NCBI RefSeq assembly: GCF_017876595.1 | Contig: NZ_JAGIOG010000001.1 | Location: forward strand, 1,240,001 to 1,304,000 | DNA: 64,000 nucleotides | Reading direction: 5' to 3' | Source: Aeromicrobium fastidiosum | Lineage (GTDB): Bacteria > Actinomycetota > Actinomycetes > Propionibacteriales > Nocardioidaceae | Part shown: positions 16,478-24,196 of the stretch, in pieces | Numbering within the stretch: position 1 is the first letter of the stretch | How the letters are laid out: every line of letters begins with the position of its first letter | Program-made: the position numbers and the translations under genes | The notes under the pieces: model-generated | The model's input: the letters and a program-made list of their open reading frames with translations, nothing else | Databases searched by the model: none | Told to the model about the DNA's origin: nothing

Positions 16478-16809
16478 GGTCGGTCCTGGCGGCGCTGGTC
16501 CACGGCGTCGACCCGATCTACCGCGACGTCGTCACGACGGGCGGGCTGATCGTCGTCGCCCTGATCGGCCTCGTCGGGACGCTCGCCGGCCTCGGCTATG
16601 TACGCCTCGGCCGCAAGCTCGACACCGCGGTCGTGCAGACGCAGCCCACCGGCAACGGCTTCGCTCAGGAGATGCGCGAGTCCCTGCGCCAGGTGCATCG
16701 CCGGCTCGACGCCCAGAACGAGCACACCGCGAAGCGCGACGACCACATCGACGCCGTGTTCATCAAGTTCGACGACCGACTCACCCACATCGAGGAGAAC
16801 CTGCCATGA
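16474..16809 (+). CDS. Holin-like membrane protein
   Basis: 111 residues from GTG 16474 (GTGA overlap with the endolysin). One membrane segment (about 22-45: GGLIVVALIGLVGTLAGLGYV) followed by a long charged coiled-coil tail. This matches small actinophage lysis-cassette proteins with a single N-terminal membrane span; it could be a holin or a holin regulator. Confidence 0.7.
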   Translation: MRSVLAALVHGVDPIYRDVVTTGGLIVVALIGLVGTLAGLGYVRLGRKLDTAVVQTQPTGNGFAQEMRESLRQVHRRLDAQNEHTAKRDDHIDAVFIKFDDRLTHIEENLP

Positions 16810-16991
16810 CCATCCCCCCGCTCCGCACCTTCCGCAAGGCGATCGCCGGCGGGCTCGCCACCGCTGCCGCGGCGATCGGCACCAGCTGCACCGACGGCAA
16901 CCTGACCGGCCCCGAGCTTGTCGCCGGCGTCGGTCTCGGCTTGGTCGCCGGCGCGACCGTCTACCTCACCCCACGAAACGCCAGCAGCTAG
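16806..16991 (+). CDS. Small membrane protein, second holin candidate
   Basis: 61 residues, ATGA overlap with the previous gene. Two hydrophobic stretches (AIAGGLATAAAAIGT and LVAGVGLGLVAGATVYL) joined by a short polar loop suggest two membrane spans. Last rightward gene of the prophage; its end overlaps the next, convergent gene by four bases. Confidence 0.65.
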   Translation: MTIPPLRTFRKAIAGGLATAAAAIGTSCTDGNLTGPELVAGVGLGLVAGATVYLTPRNASS

Positions 16992-17239
16992 GCCCGACGG
17001 AACAGCGGGTAAGCCTCGGCCCGCCCCTTGGTGTCCATGCCGACAGTCCAGTGCGCCAGCGTCCAGCCGGCCCCTTCGATCCCGTCGATCATCAGACCCC
17101 AATCGGCGATGTCACCAGACAGGCCGTGCTGCGAGGCGGGTGTGTTCAGCTTCGGCGTGAACACGCCTCGCCCCGCCGCCGCAGCCTTCTCGGCCTCCTG
17201 CACGATCGAGCCGACTTTTGCGTCCTTGAAGATTCCCAT
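16988..17239 (-). CDS. Conserved actinobacterial small protein (PKLNTPASQ family)
   Basis: 83 residues, MGIFKDAKVGSIVQEAEKAA then FTPKLNTPASQHGLSGDIADW, GAGWTLAHWTVGMD and KGRAEAYPLFRR. I recognise this pattern from actinobacterial genomes and phages, but no function is known to me. Reads leftward, convergent with the lysis genes, in the lysogeny side of the prophage. Confidence 0.75.
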   Translation of the reverse strand: MGIFKDAKVGSIVQEAEKAAAAGRGVFTPKLNTPASQHGLSGDIADWGLMIDGIEGAGWTLAHWTVGMDTKGRAEAYPLFRRA

Positions 17240-17269
17240 GACGTCGGAACCTACCGGGTCGGTCGGTTC

Positions 17270-18082
17270 CTAGGCGGCAGCCGCTTCTACTGTCGCCCGT
17301 AGCTTGCTCTGCTTCGGCTTGAGGTAGCTGCGCGTCGTCGCTGGGGAGGCGTGCCCCAGCAAGTCCTGCACGACCGCCAGATCGCCGCAGACGTCGTGCC
17401 ACTCCGACGCTGCCGTGTGCCGCAGTTTGTGCATCGTCCAGACCCCGGGCAGGACCGCGGCGACGAGCTTGCCGACGTACGCCGGCGTCAAGTGGCCTGA
17501 CTGGTGACGGCTCGGAAAGAAGTACCCCGGCCCCAGCTCGAGCAGCTCGGCCGCGAAGTCGGCCGGCAACGGCACCTCGCGAACCTTCCCGCCCTTGCCG
17601 ACCACGCGCATGCTCCACCCCACCAGGTCCTCGACGATCCACCTCGAGTGCGACGTCGCGACCTCAGTCCGCCGCATCCCCAGTTCCTTCGCCATGCGCG
17701 CCATGAGCCGCACCCGCGGCGTCGCCTCGAGCACGGCTGCGCTGTAGACCCGCACCGGGACGGGCTGAGGGTTCGGTGCCGACGCGGACACGCGAGGCAG
17801 CTGCGCCGCGGGATTCTCGTCGACGTGCCTGGCGAGTACACCCCACCCGTAGAAGCTCACGAACGACGCGCGCCGGCCCCGCCGTGTCTCCTGCGCCCAG
17901 TCGTGCGCCCCGCAGAACGCCTCAAGCTCGACCAGAGTCATTTCCCAGGGCTCGAGGCTCACGCCGGCCGCAAGGTGGGTCAGATGGTTTCGCCGCGTCG
18001 TCCGGGTCGCCTGGGTATGACCGGCGGCTCGAGCGTGCTGCAAGTAGGAGTCGATGGCGTGTGTCCAGTCCGTAGTGATCAT
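17270..18082 (-). CDS. int: Tyrosine integrase
   Basis: 270 residues. N-terminal SAM-like core-binding domain (about 1-100), then catalytic domain with Arg in AKELGMRRTEVA, Lys in GKGGKVREVPL, HKLRHTAASEW (HxxR), LLGHASPATTRSYL (GH and nucleophile Tyr). All catalytic residues present. Short for a phage integrase; no clear arm-binding domain. Translation is coupled to the upstream gene (ATGA at 18079-18082). In the lysogen it is cut off from the repressor promoter that would read through it in the circular phage. Confidence 0.95.
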   Translation of the reverse strand: MITTDWTHAIDSYLQHARAAGHTQATRTTRRNHLTHLAAGVSLEPWEMTLVELEAFCGAHDWAQETRRGRRASFVSFYGWGVLARHVDENPAAQLPRVSASAPNPQPVPVRVYSAAVLEATPRVRLMARMAKELGMRRTEVATSHSRWIVEDLVGWSMRVVGKGGKVREVPLPADFAAELLELGPGYFFPSRHQSGHLTPAYVGKLVAAVLPGVWTMHKLRHTAASEWHDVCGDLAVVQDLLGHASPATTRSYLKPKQSKLRATVEAAAA

Positions 18083-18303
18083 CTGTCACTGTCACCCAAA
18101 CCTGTACGCGCGTCCAATGAGTGATCCACACGCATCGCAGCCAGCTCGGCGTCGAGGCTGGCCAGCACGCACTGAGCGCAGACCATGGGGCCCTCGTCGA
18201 GCAGCTGTTGCGTGGCGGTGCTGTAGGGCTCCCAGTGACCAGCGCGCCGCGCCTCGACCCGAGTGCCCTCGCGTGTCCGTCCGCACTCGCAACAGATGAT
18301 CAT
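18079..18303 (-). CDS. Small zinc-finger protein coupled to integrase
   Basis: 74 residues from ATG 18303: MIICCECGRTREG with a CxxC, and MVCAQCVLASLD with a second CxxC about 38 residues later, then a charged tail. Its stop overlaps the integrase start, and in the circular phage its ATG would overlap the TGA of the extended repressor (bases 18300-18303 read ATGA). That double coupling makes it very likely a real gene of a repressor-zinc finger-integrase operon. The frame is open far upstream into host DNA, but that part is spurious. Confidence 0.75.
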   Translation of the reverse strand: MIICCECGRTREGTRVEARRAGHWEPYSTATQQLLDEGPMVCAQCVLASLDAELAAMRVDHSLDARTGLGDSDR

Positions 18304-18345
18304 GCGACGCTCGCAAGGTGGCTCTGATCTGAGGTTTCGCTGGAA

Positions 18346-18382
18346 CAGAAGGTTAGGGGTTCGAATCCCTTCGGGCGCGCAG
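18346..18382. repeat. attR core (37-bp direct repeat)
   Basis: Exact copy of 1786-1822. Only the 3' half of the tRNA is present here, so it is not a second tRNA gene. The sequence immediately left is phage DNA encoding the viral-form repressor tail; right is the original downstream flank of the tRNA. Confidence 0.95.
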
Positions 18383-18387
18383 GACGA

Positions 18388-18419
18388 AGCCCCCCGCCTG
18401 TCACAGGCGGGGGGCTTTT
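18388..18419. terminator. Intrinsic terminator, originally of tRNA-Arg
   Basis: 13-bp perfect stem AGCCCCCCGCCTG (18388-18400) with its complement (18404-18416), three-base loop, then four T. Before phage insertion it lay just after the tRNA; it now lies 16.6 kb away. Confidence 0.85.
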
Positions 18420-18461
18420 CTGTCATCGCGGCCCTCGTGGGCGCCGTCGCCGCAGTTGCGC

Positions 18462-18569
18462 CGAGTGGCGCAATCCGGTGCCCGAGTGGCGCAGTTCCGC
18501 GGGACTCGCCGTCTCGAAATCGCGAACCTGCGCCACTCGGGGAGCCACATCGCGAACTTGCGCCACTCG
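18462..18569. repeat. Intergenic inverted repeat, GAGTGGCGC type
   Basis: CGAGTGGCGCA at 18462-18472 and 18483-18493 faces its complement TGCGCCACTCG at 18529-18539 and 18559-18569, so two direct copies face two inverted copies. A related element (GAGTGGTGC) lies at 21742-21823 on the other side of the same operon. Possibly a transcription end signal for the leftward operon. Confidence 0.7.
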
Positions 18570-18584
18570 CGGACCCGGACGGGA

Positions 18585-19355
18585 TCAGGGTGGGCCGGGC
18601 TCGAAGCGCACCGACGGGACGCCGCCGGGTCCGAGGTCGGCGACGACGGCCCGCACGCGGTAGACCTCCGCGATCAGCTCGGGCGTCAGCACGTCGGTCG
18701 GGGTGCCCGTCGCGACCACGGCCCCGTCCTTCAGCACGACGAGCCGGTCGCAGAACATCGCCGCCAGGTTGAGGTCGTGCAGCGCGACCACCGATGTCAT
18801 CCGCAGGCGACGCACCAGCCCCAGCAGGTCGAGCTGGTGGTGCACGTCGAGGTGGTTGGTGGGTTCGTCGAGCAGCAGCTCCTGGGGCTGCTGGGCCAGC
18901 GCGCGGGCGATGTGGACGCGCTGCCGCTCGCCGCCCGAGAGCGTGTGCCACGACCGCCCGGCCAGGGCCGTGAGCTCGACCCGTTCGAGAGCCTCGGAGA
19001 CGGCCGACCGGTCGGCGTCGCTCTCGGCCGACCAGGTGCCGCGGTGCGGGATGCGTCCGAGTCGGACGACGTCCGACACGACGAGGTCGAGCTCGGTCTG
19101 GGCGTGCTGCTCGACCACGGCGATGCGACGGGCGACGTCACGTCGCCGCACCCGCCGGAGGTCGTCGCCGTCGAGGAGCACCTGTCCGCTGGTGGGGGTG
19201 CGGGTGCCGGCGAGCAGGCGCAGCAGGGACGACTTGCCGGACCCGTTGGGCCCGAGCAGTCCGACGACGGTCCCCGGCGTGACGTCGAGGGTGACGCCGT
19301 CGACGACGCGCCGACCCCCGACGTCCCACGAGACCTCCCGCGTCGCGAGACTCAT
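18585..19355 (-). CDS. btuD: ABC transporter ATPase, cobalamin/iron-siderophore type
   Basis: 256 residues from ATG 19355. Walker A LLGPNGSGKS (about 35-44), signature LSGGERQRVHIARAL (about 139-153), Walker B LLLDEPTNHLD (about 161-171) and the switch His in ALHDLNLAA. Family FecE/BtuD. Overlaps the permease gene by ATGA. The upstream B12 riboswitch at about 21530-21700 argues for vitamin B12 or a corrinoid as cargo rather than iron; the gene symbol rests on that. Confidence 0.88.
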   Translation of the reverse strand: MSLATREVSWDVGGRRVVDGVTLDVTPGTVVGLLGPNGSGKSSLLRLLAGTRTPTSGQVLLDGDDLRRVRRRDVARRIAVVEQHAQTELDLVVSDVVRLGRIPHRGTWSAESDADRSAVSEALERVELTALAGRSWHTLSGGERQRVHIARALAQQPQELLLDEPTNHLDVHHQLDLLGLVRRLRMTSVVALHDLNLAAMFCDRLVVLKDGAVVATGTPTDVLTPELIAEVYRVRAVVADLGPGGVPSVRFEPGPP

Positions 19356-20407
19356 GCGGGCCTCCGTCGGCGGTAGAGGATCACGGCGAACGCCGGCACG
19401 CCGACCAGCGCGGTGACGACGCCGACCGGCAGCTCCTGCGGGCTGAACACCGTGCGCGCCACGGTGTCGACCCACACCAGGAAGATCGCGCCGATCAGTG
19501 CCGTCGCCGGCAGCAGGAGCCGGTGGCCGGGCCCGACCACGGCGCGCGCGGCGTGCGGCAGCACCAGGCCGACGAAGCCGATGGCTCCGGCGGCGCTGAC
19601 GAGGGTCGCGGTGATCAGCGCCGTGACGACCAGCAGCACGAGGCGCACCGTCCGCACCGAGATGCCGAGGGACGACGCGGCGTCCTCGCCGAACGCGAAG
19701 GCGTCGAGCGCCGGGGCCAGGGCAATGCAGATGACGAGCCCGACGACGCACACCGTCCCGCACGTGACGACGTCACGCCAGTCGGCCCCGCTGAGTGAGC
19801 CGAGCAGCCAGAACAAGACGCTCCGGGTCTGCTCGGCATCGGCCGACGACGTCACGATGAATGACGTCAGGGCCGAGAACAGCTGGGTCGCGGCGACGCC
19901 GGCCAGCACGACCCGGTCGGGGGTGCCTCCAGCGCCGGCGGCGAGCAGCAGCACCATCGCGAAGGCGACCGTCGCGCCGATGAAGGCCCCGGTCGACAGC
20001 GTGATGATGCCGCCGCCGACGCCCAGCACGACGACGACCACGGCTCCCGTCGACGCCCCCGACGAGATGCCGAGCACGAACGGATCGGCGAGCGGGTTGC
20101 GCAGCAGCGACTGCATGATGGCCCCGCAGATCGCGAGCCCGGCCCCGCACACCGCCGCCAGCAGCGTCCGGGGCAGCCGGAGCTCCCACACGATGCCGTC
20201 GCGGATGCGGGAGACGTCGGCGTCCCCCAGCCCCAGGTGCTGCCCGACGACCGCGAACACCTCGCCGACCGACAGGTCGGCGGGCCCGATCGTGATGGCG
20301 ACGGCGATCGACAGGGCCAGCACCACCAGGCCGACGACCCACAGCACGGTGCGGGCGCCCCGTGCCGCGGCGGTGCGGTCGGCTCCGGGGAGCGACCCCG
20401 CGCTCAA
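19352..20407 (-). CDS. btuC: ABC transporter permease, FecCD/BtuC family
   Basis: 351 residues using TTG 20407, which overlaps the binding-protein stop as TTGA. About ten membrane segments; LRLPRTLLAAVCGAGLAICGAIMQ, RNPLADPFVLGISSGAS and FVGLVLPHAARAVVGPGHR are highly typical of this family, the last being the ATPase-contact region. Reading upstream of TTG is antisense-like basic low-complexity sequence inside the binding-protein gene, so the short form is right. Confidence 0.9.
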   Translation of the reverse strand: MSAGSLPGADRTAAARGARTVLWVVGLVVLALSIAVAITIGPADLSVGEVFAVVGQHLGLGDADVSRIRDGIVWELRLPRTLLAAVCGAGLAICGAIMQSLLRNPLADPFVLGISSGASTGAVVVVVLGVGGGIITLSTGAFIGATVAFAMVLLLAAGAGGTPDRVVLAGVAATQLFSALTSFIVTSSADAEQTRSVLFWLLGSLSGADWRDVVTCGTVCVVGLVICIALAPALDAFAFGEDAASSLGISVRTVRLVLLVVTALITATLVSAAGAIGFVGLVLPHAARAVVGPGHRLLLPATALIGAIFLVWVDTVARTVFSPQELPVGVVTALVGVPAFAVILYRRRRPA

Positions 20408-21465
20408 CCCGCCAGCCCGAGGTCGGTCAGCGTCTTGACCAGCTTCTCGGTGCCGTCGACGGTGCGGATCGACGGGTTCATGTCGGCGCCGTTGAGCACG
20501 ACGTAGCGCTTCTCGCGCACCGCCGTGAGCTGCTTGGTGACGGGATTGGTCTCGAGGAACCTGATCTTGTCGGCCAGCCGGTCGCCGGTCTCCTGGTCGC
20601 GGCGCAGGTCGCCCAGCGCGATGACGTCGGGATCGCGGTCGAGGACGCTCTCCCAGCTGATCTGCGGCCACTCGACGTCGGTGTCGGCGAAGACGTTGTC
20701 GAGGCCGAGGGTGCGCGACATGACTCCCGGCGACCCGTTGGCACCGGCCATGTACGGCAGCTCGGTGTTGGCGAACCAGTAGGCGATCGAGACGTCGTCC
20801 TCGGGCTTCGCCGCAGCCGCCGCGGCCATGCGCTGCTTCAGCTCGGCGACCAGTGCCTTGCCACGTGACGGGACGTCGAAGATCTCGGCCAGCTGCGTGA
20901 TCTCGCGGTAGATCGTCGGCATCTCGAGCGGGTGCGAGCGGGGTCCGTCGCCGCTCTCGTCGGTGCGGCCGTCGCAGTGGGACGGCGCGAGGTACGTCGG
21001 CACCCCGAGCTTGGCGTACTGGGCTCGACGGTCGGGGTCCTCCCCGTTGAGCGAGTAGCCGAACGACGCCGTGACCAGGTCGGGCTCGGCCTTCAGCACC
21101 CGCTCGTACGAGACGGTGTTGTCGGCCAGCCGTGGCACGGTCTCATTGGCCTTGGCCAGGTTGGGACGGATCGCGTCGGTCCAGGTGGCGGTGCCGACCA
21201 TGCGGTCGGCGAGGCCCAGCGACAGCAGGATCTCGGTGGAGCCCTGGTTGACCGAGACGGCGCGCTCGGGGGCCTTCTCGATCGTGACGTCCATGCCGCA
21301 GTTGTCCGTGATGGTCAGCGGGTACGAGGTCTTGCCCTCGGTGCCGGCGATCGTCCGGCCGGCCGCCACGTCGGACGAGCTCGATCCGCAGGCGGCGAGG
21401 AGGGTGGCGGTGAGGGCGAGACCTGCGAGCAGGCCGGTCGAGCGTGCTGGGATGCGACGAGGCAT
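20404..21465 (-). CDS. btuF: Corrinoid-type ABC substrate-binding lipoprotein
   Basis: 353 residues. Signal peptide with lipobox LLAAC (Cys about 26), so membrane-anchored outside the cell. The periplasmic-binding class III fold is visible in MDVTIEKAPERAVSVNQGSTEILLSLGLADRMVGTATW and VLKAEPDLVTASFGY. First gene of the btuFCD-like operon, led by a cobalamin riboswitch; the pair indicates uptake of cobalamin or cobinamide. Confidence 0.88.
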   Translation of the reverse strand: MPRRIPARSTGLLAGLALTATLLAACGSSSSDVAAGRTIAGTEGKTSYPLTITDNCGMDVTIEKAPERAVSVNQGSTEILLSLGLADRMVGTATWTDAIRPNLAKANETVPRLADNTVSYERVLKAEPDLVTASFGYSLNGEDPDRRAQYAKLGVPTYLAPSHCDGRTDESGDGPRSHPLEMPTIYREITQLAEIFDVPSRGKALVAELKQRMAAAAAAKPEDDVSIAYWFANTELPYMAGANGSPGVMSRTLGLDNVFADTDVEWPQISWESVLDRDPDVIALGDLRRDQETGDRLADKIRFLETNPVTKQLTAVREKRYVVLNGADMNPSIRTVDGTEKLVKTLTDLGLAG

Positions 21466-21529
21466 GGGATGCGTCCTTGGGATCTGAGGCTCGTGCGCGG
21501 AGCCTGACGAGTGATCCGGCCGACAGGTG

Positions 21530-21700
21530 TCGGCCGCAAACCAGCAGGTCTTCGGACTCGGGTTCGTCCGGGCGGTGGCGCCTTCCCAGATCTCGCGATC
21601 CAGTGGCCGATGCCACCCCCGTCCCCCTCACCGCTGCGCGTCAGCTCCGGATTCTCACCGGATTCCCTGACCCAACGAATGGGCACGACTGGTTCGTTCG
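21530..21700 (-). promoter_or_regulatory. Cobalamin (B12) riboswitch
   Basis: Read on the minus strand it begins near 21700 with GGAATCCGGTGAGAATCCGG, then GCTGACGCGCAGC, CCACTG, GGGAAGG, and ends with CGAGTCCGAAGACCTGC near 21540, the conserved B12 box order. Located in the leader of the binding-protein gene, it should repress the operon when adenosylcobalamin is abundant. End points are approximate. Confidence 0.92.
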
Positions 21701-21741
21701 CAGCCTAGCCGACGTCCTGTCACGCGCCCCCCGCGCCAGCG

Positions 21742-21823
21742 CGCGAGTGGTGCGTCCTGGACGAAGTGGGACGGCGCGTCTGACCACACCGCACCACTCG
21801 AGGACAGGAACGCACCACTCGCG
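21742..21823. repeat. Intergenic inverted repeat, GAGTGGTGC type
   Basis: CGCGAGTGGTGCGT (21742-21755) faces ACGCACCACTCGCG (21810-21823), with a further inverted copy CGCACCACTCG at 21790-21800. It resembles the element at 18462-18569 in design and in the core GAGTGGYGC. It lies between the ABC exporter gene end and the riboswitch. Confidence 0.7.
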
Positions 21824-21835
21824 GACGTCCGCGGG

Positions 21836-22663
21836 CTACTTCACCTCGGAGCGCATCAGTGCCCACAGTCCGACGGTCATCGGCACGACGAGCCACACGA
21901 CGGTCGTGACCGCGAGGTGGGCCCACTGCGCCGAGGTCAGGCTGCCGTTGAAGAGGGCCGCCTGGGCGTAGTTGACGTCGACCCAGGGACGCAGGTCGCT
22001 GAACCACTGCTGCGTCTGGGCCAGCAGCTCGGTGAGCCCCGACAGGACGAAGGAGTAGACGAAGTACGCCACGATCGCCCCGGCGGAGTGCCGGATGACG
22101 GCGGCCAGCATGAAGCCGATCAGCATCCCGAGGGTCTGCGCCAGGCCGATGTTGACGATGTCGCCGGCGGTCATGTCCCACACCTGGTCGACGCCGGCGA
22201 TCGCCGAGCCGAGCACCGTCCCGACCGCGCCGATCGCAAAGGCCAGCACCGTCGAGACGACGGCGATGCCGATCGTGACAGCGGCCTTGGCCCCGATGAC
22301 GCGAGGTCGGTTCGGCACGAGCGTGAACGTCGTCAAGCCGCTGCGCTGGGTCCATTCGCCGGTCACCAGCAGGATCGCGATCATCGGCAGCAGCACCGTC
22401 ATCGGGAAGCCGACCGCCCCGGAGAACGTCGAGTACGTCAGCTGGGAGTCAGGCGACCACAGCAGCACCGCGACCGTGGCGAGCAGGCCGATGATGCCGA
22501 CCGAGGCAAGGAGCCAGAAGCCCGCCCGGGTGTCGAAGCACTTGCGCAGCTCGACCGACACGAGTCGCGAGAACGGGATGGGCTCGGGGACGGGCCGCGG
22601 TGCGCGCTGCGCGACCGCGGACGACGTGGGGGCGGCGACGGGGCTGGTGACGGTCGTGCTCAT
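21836..22663 (-). CDS. ABC-2 type exporter permease
   Basis: 275 residues. A Pro-rich N-terminal tail, then about six membrane segments starting FWLLASVGIIGLLATVAVLLW, with FTLVPNRPRVIGAKAAV in the cytoplasmic loop typical of ABC-2 permeases. Pairs with the ATPase gene 22660-23586 (ATGA overlap). Substrate unknown; drug or lipid export is possible. Confidence 0.82.
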   Translation of the reverse strand: MSTTVTSPVAAPTSSAVAQRAPRPVPEPIPFSRLVSVELRKCFDTRAGFWLLASVGIIGLLATVAVLLWSPDSQLTYSTFSGAVGFPMTVLLPMIAILLVTGEWTQRSGLTTFTLVPNRPRVIGAKAAVTIGIAVVSTVLAFAIGAVGTVLGSAIAGVDQVWDMTAGDIVNIGLAQTLGMLIGFMLAAVIRHSAGAIVAYFVYSFVLSGLTELLAQTQQWFSDLRPWVDVNYAQAALFNGSLTSAQWAHLAVTTVVWLVVPMTVGLWALMRSEVK

Positions 22664-23586
22664 GCTGCTGCTCCTTGGTTGACGATGGTCTCGCGCTGGT
22701 CGTCGGCGGTGAGCTCGAGGAACATCTCCTCCAGGCCCGCCCCCTCGGCGGCGCGCAGCTCGAGGAGGGGGATGCGGGCGTCGAGGGCGACCGATCCGAC
22801 GAGCTCGGCGTCGGCCTCGACGCGCAGGGCGTCCGTGCCGCCGGCTGCCCCGCTCGGGCTGCAGGCGATGCCAGCGGCGGTCAGGGCGGACGACAGGCCT
22901 GGGACGTCACGGGTGCGCACGAGCGTGCCGGCCGAGGCGAGCAGCTCGGACTTCGTGCCCTGCGCGACGATGCGTCCGTTGCCGATCACGACGAGGTCGT
23001 CGGCGACCACCTCGATCTCGTGCAGCAGGTGCGACGACAGCAGCACCGTCGCCCCCTGGTCGGCGTAGCCGCGCAAGAGGTCGCGCATCCAGCGGATGCC
23101 TGCGGGGTCGAGGCCGTTCGCCGGCTCGTCGAGGATCAGCACCTCGGGGTCACCCAGGAGGGCGGTCGCGATGCCGAGGCGCTGCCGCATGCCGAGCGAG
23201 TAGTTGCGCACCCGGCGGTCGGCCTCGGACGACGTCAGGCTGACCTGGGCGATCATCTCGTCCACGCGGCTCGCGGGCAGGCCCATCGTCCGCTGGGCGA
23301 TCGTCAGGATCTCCCGGCCGGTCCGTCCCGCGTGCTGGGCCGAGGCGTCGAGCAGCACGCCGACCTCGCGGCCGGGGTTGGGCAGGTCGGCGAAGCGGCG
23401 ACCACACACGGTGGCCGTGCCCGAGGTAGGCGGCGTGAGGCCGACCATGACGCGCATCGAGGTCGACTTGCCGGCGCCGTTGGGGCCGAGGAAGCCGGTG
23501 ACCCGACCGGGTCGAGCGGTGAACGAGACGTCATCGACGGCCCTGAAGGCCCCGTACGTCTTGGTGAGTGATTCGACGGTGATCAT
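22660..23586 (-). CDS. ABC-2 type exporter ATPase
   Basis: 308 residues. Walker A GFLGPNGAGKS (about 31-41), signature YSLGMRQRLGIA (about 130-141), Walker B VLILDEPANGLDP (about 152-164), switch His in LLSSHLLHEIE. A C-terminal ~90-residue extension follows, as in DrrA-like exporter ATPases. Divergence from the btu ATPase shows an unrelated transporter. Confidence 0.88.
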   Translation of the reverse strand: MITVESLTKTYGAFRAVDDVSFTARPGRVTGFLGPNGAGKSTSMRVMVGLTPPTSGTATVCGRRFADLPNPGREVGVLLDASAQHAGRTGREILTIAQRTMGLPASRVDEMIAQVSLTSSEADRRVRNYSLGMRQRLGIATALLGDPEVLILDEPANGLDPAGIRWMRDLLRGYADQGATVLLSSHLLHEIEVVADDLVVIGNGRIVAQGTKSELLASAGTLVRTRDVPGLSSALTAAGIACSPSGAAGGTDALRVEADAELVGSVALDARIPLLELRAAEGAGLEEMFLELTADDQRETIVNQGAAA

Positions 23587-23679
23587 GCGACGACTGTGTC
23601 GCCAACGGGTCGGTCACCACATCGGGGACGACGCTGGTCGCACCCCTGACACGACCCTGAGCGGCTCGGGGTTCGGGCG

Positions 23680-24192
23680 TCAGCGTGAGTTGGGGTTGAC
23701 GCACCCGAAGAGGTCGTAGGCCACGTCGGAGTCGTCGATGCCGTCGGCCCACGCGGTCCATCCCGGATCGGCTGGGGGTTGGATGTCGAAGAACGGCTGG
23801 GAGAACGTCCCCAGTGGCGCGAGCGGCTTGCCATCGGCGTCGAGCACGACGTAGACGGGTCCTTGGACACCCTGCAGCTTGGTGGGGACGTCGGCGTCCT
23901 GGATGTAGACGGAGACGAGCAGCACCATGAGCTCGGCCGCGCCGTACTTGCGCTTCGACTCGGGGATGGGCCGGGTGGCGGCCTTCACGAACTCGATGTG
24001 GTCGGTGACGCTGTCGCCGTCCTTGAAGTTGGTGCGGGCCGTCGACATGATGTCGCTGACGACGGCCTTGTCGGCGTCGTTGCAGATGCCCCCCTCCCTG
24101 CCCCGGGACGCCGATGTTCCGCAGGCGGACAGGGCGGCGACGGCCAGGGCCAGGGCGACGATGCCGCCGGACGACCGGGGGTGGGCGGTCAC
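23680..24192 (-). CDS. Lipoprotein, tandem paralogue B (immunity candidate)
   Basis: 170 residues from GTG 24192. Signal peptide with lipobox LSACG; mature part very similar to the neighbouring lipoprotein (shared KYGAAELMVLLVSV, LQGVQGPVYVVLDADG, DPGWTAWADGIDDSDVA). The two are a recent tandem duplication, four bases apart. As the last gene of an operon headed by WXG100-like proteins and a lipase, it may protect the cell surface against that lipase, an inference from known lipoprotein immunity to type VII-secreted lipases. Confidence 0.75.
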   Translation of the reverse strand: MTAHPRSSGGIVALALAVAALSACGTSASRGREGGICNDADKAVVSDIMSTARTNFKDGDSVTDHIEFVKAATRPIPESKRKYGAAELMVLLVSVYIQDADVPTKLQGVQGPVYVVLDADGKPLAPLGTFSQPFFDIQPPADPGWTAWADGIDDSDVAYDLFGCVNPNSR

Positions 24193-24196
24193 GTCG

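Larger units (their letters stand above)
1786..18382. mobile_element. Compact temperate siphophage prophage in tRNA-Arg
   Basis: Bounded by 37-bp att repeats 16,560 bp apart. It carries recognisable genes for lysogeny (repressor, HTH protein, tyrosine integrase), packaging (HNH, small and large terminase), head (portal, protease-capsid), tail (major tail protein, G/GT chaperones, tape measure, two tail proteins) and lysis (endolysin, two membrane proteins). No replication gene was recognised. All virion genes read rightward; integrase, its zinc-finger partner, one 83-residue protein and the repressor read leftward. I see no inactivated gene, so it may be functional. The size resembles small tailed phages of about 14-18 kb known from Microbacterium, Arthrobacter and Rhodococcus, but those I recall are lytic. 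Confidence 0.95.

Noticed and set aside
18346-18382. Possible second tRNA-Arg
   Set aside because: Only the 3' half is present; it is the attR copy.
18304-18951. Upstream extension of the zinc-finger gene into a 290-residue frame
   Set aside because: The extension crosses attR into host DNA, lies antisense to the ABC ATPase region boundary and has no start signal; the real ATG at 18303 matches the ATGA junction.
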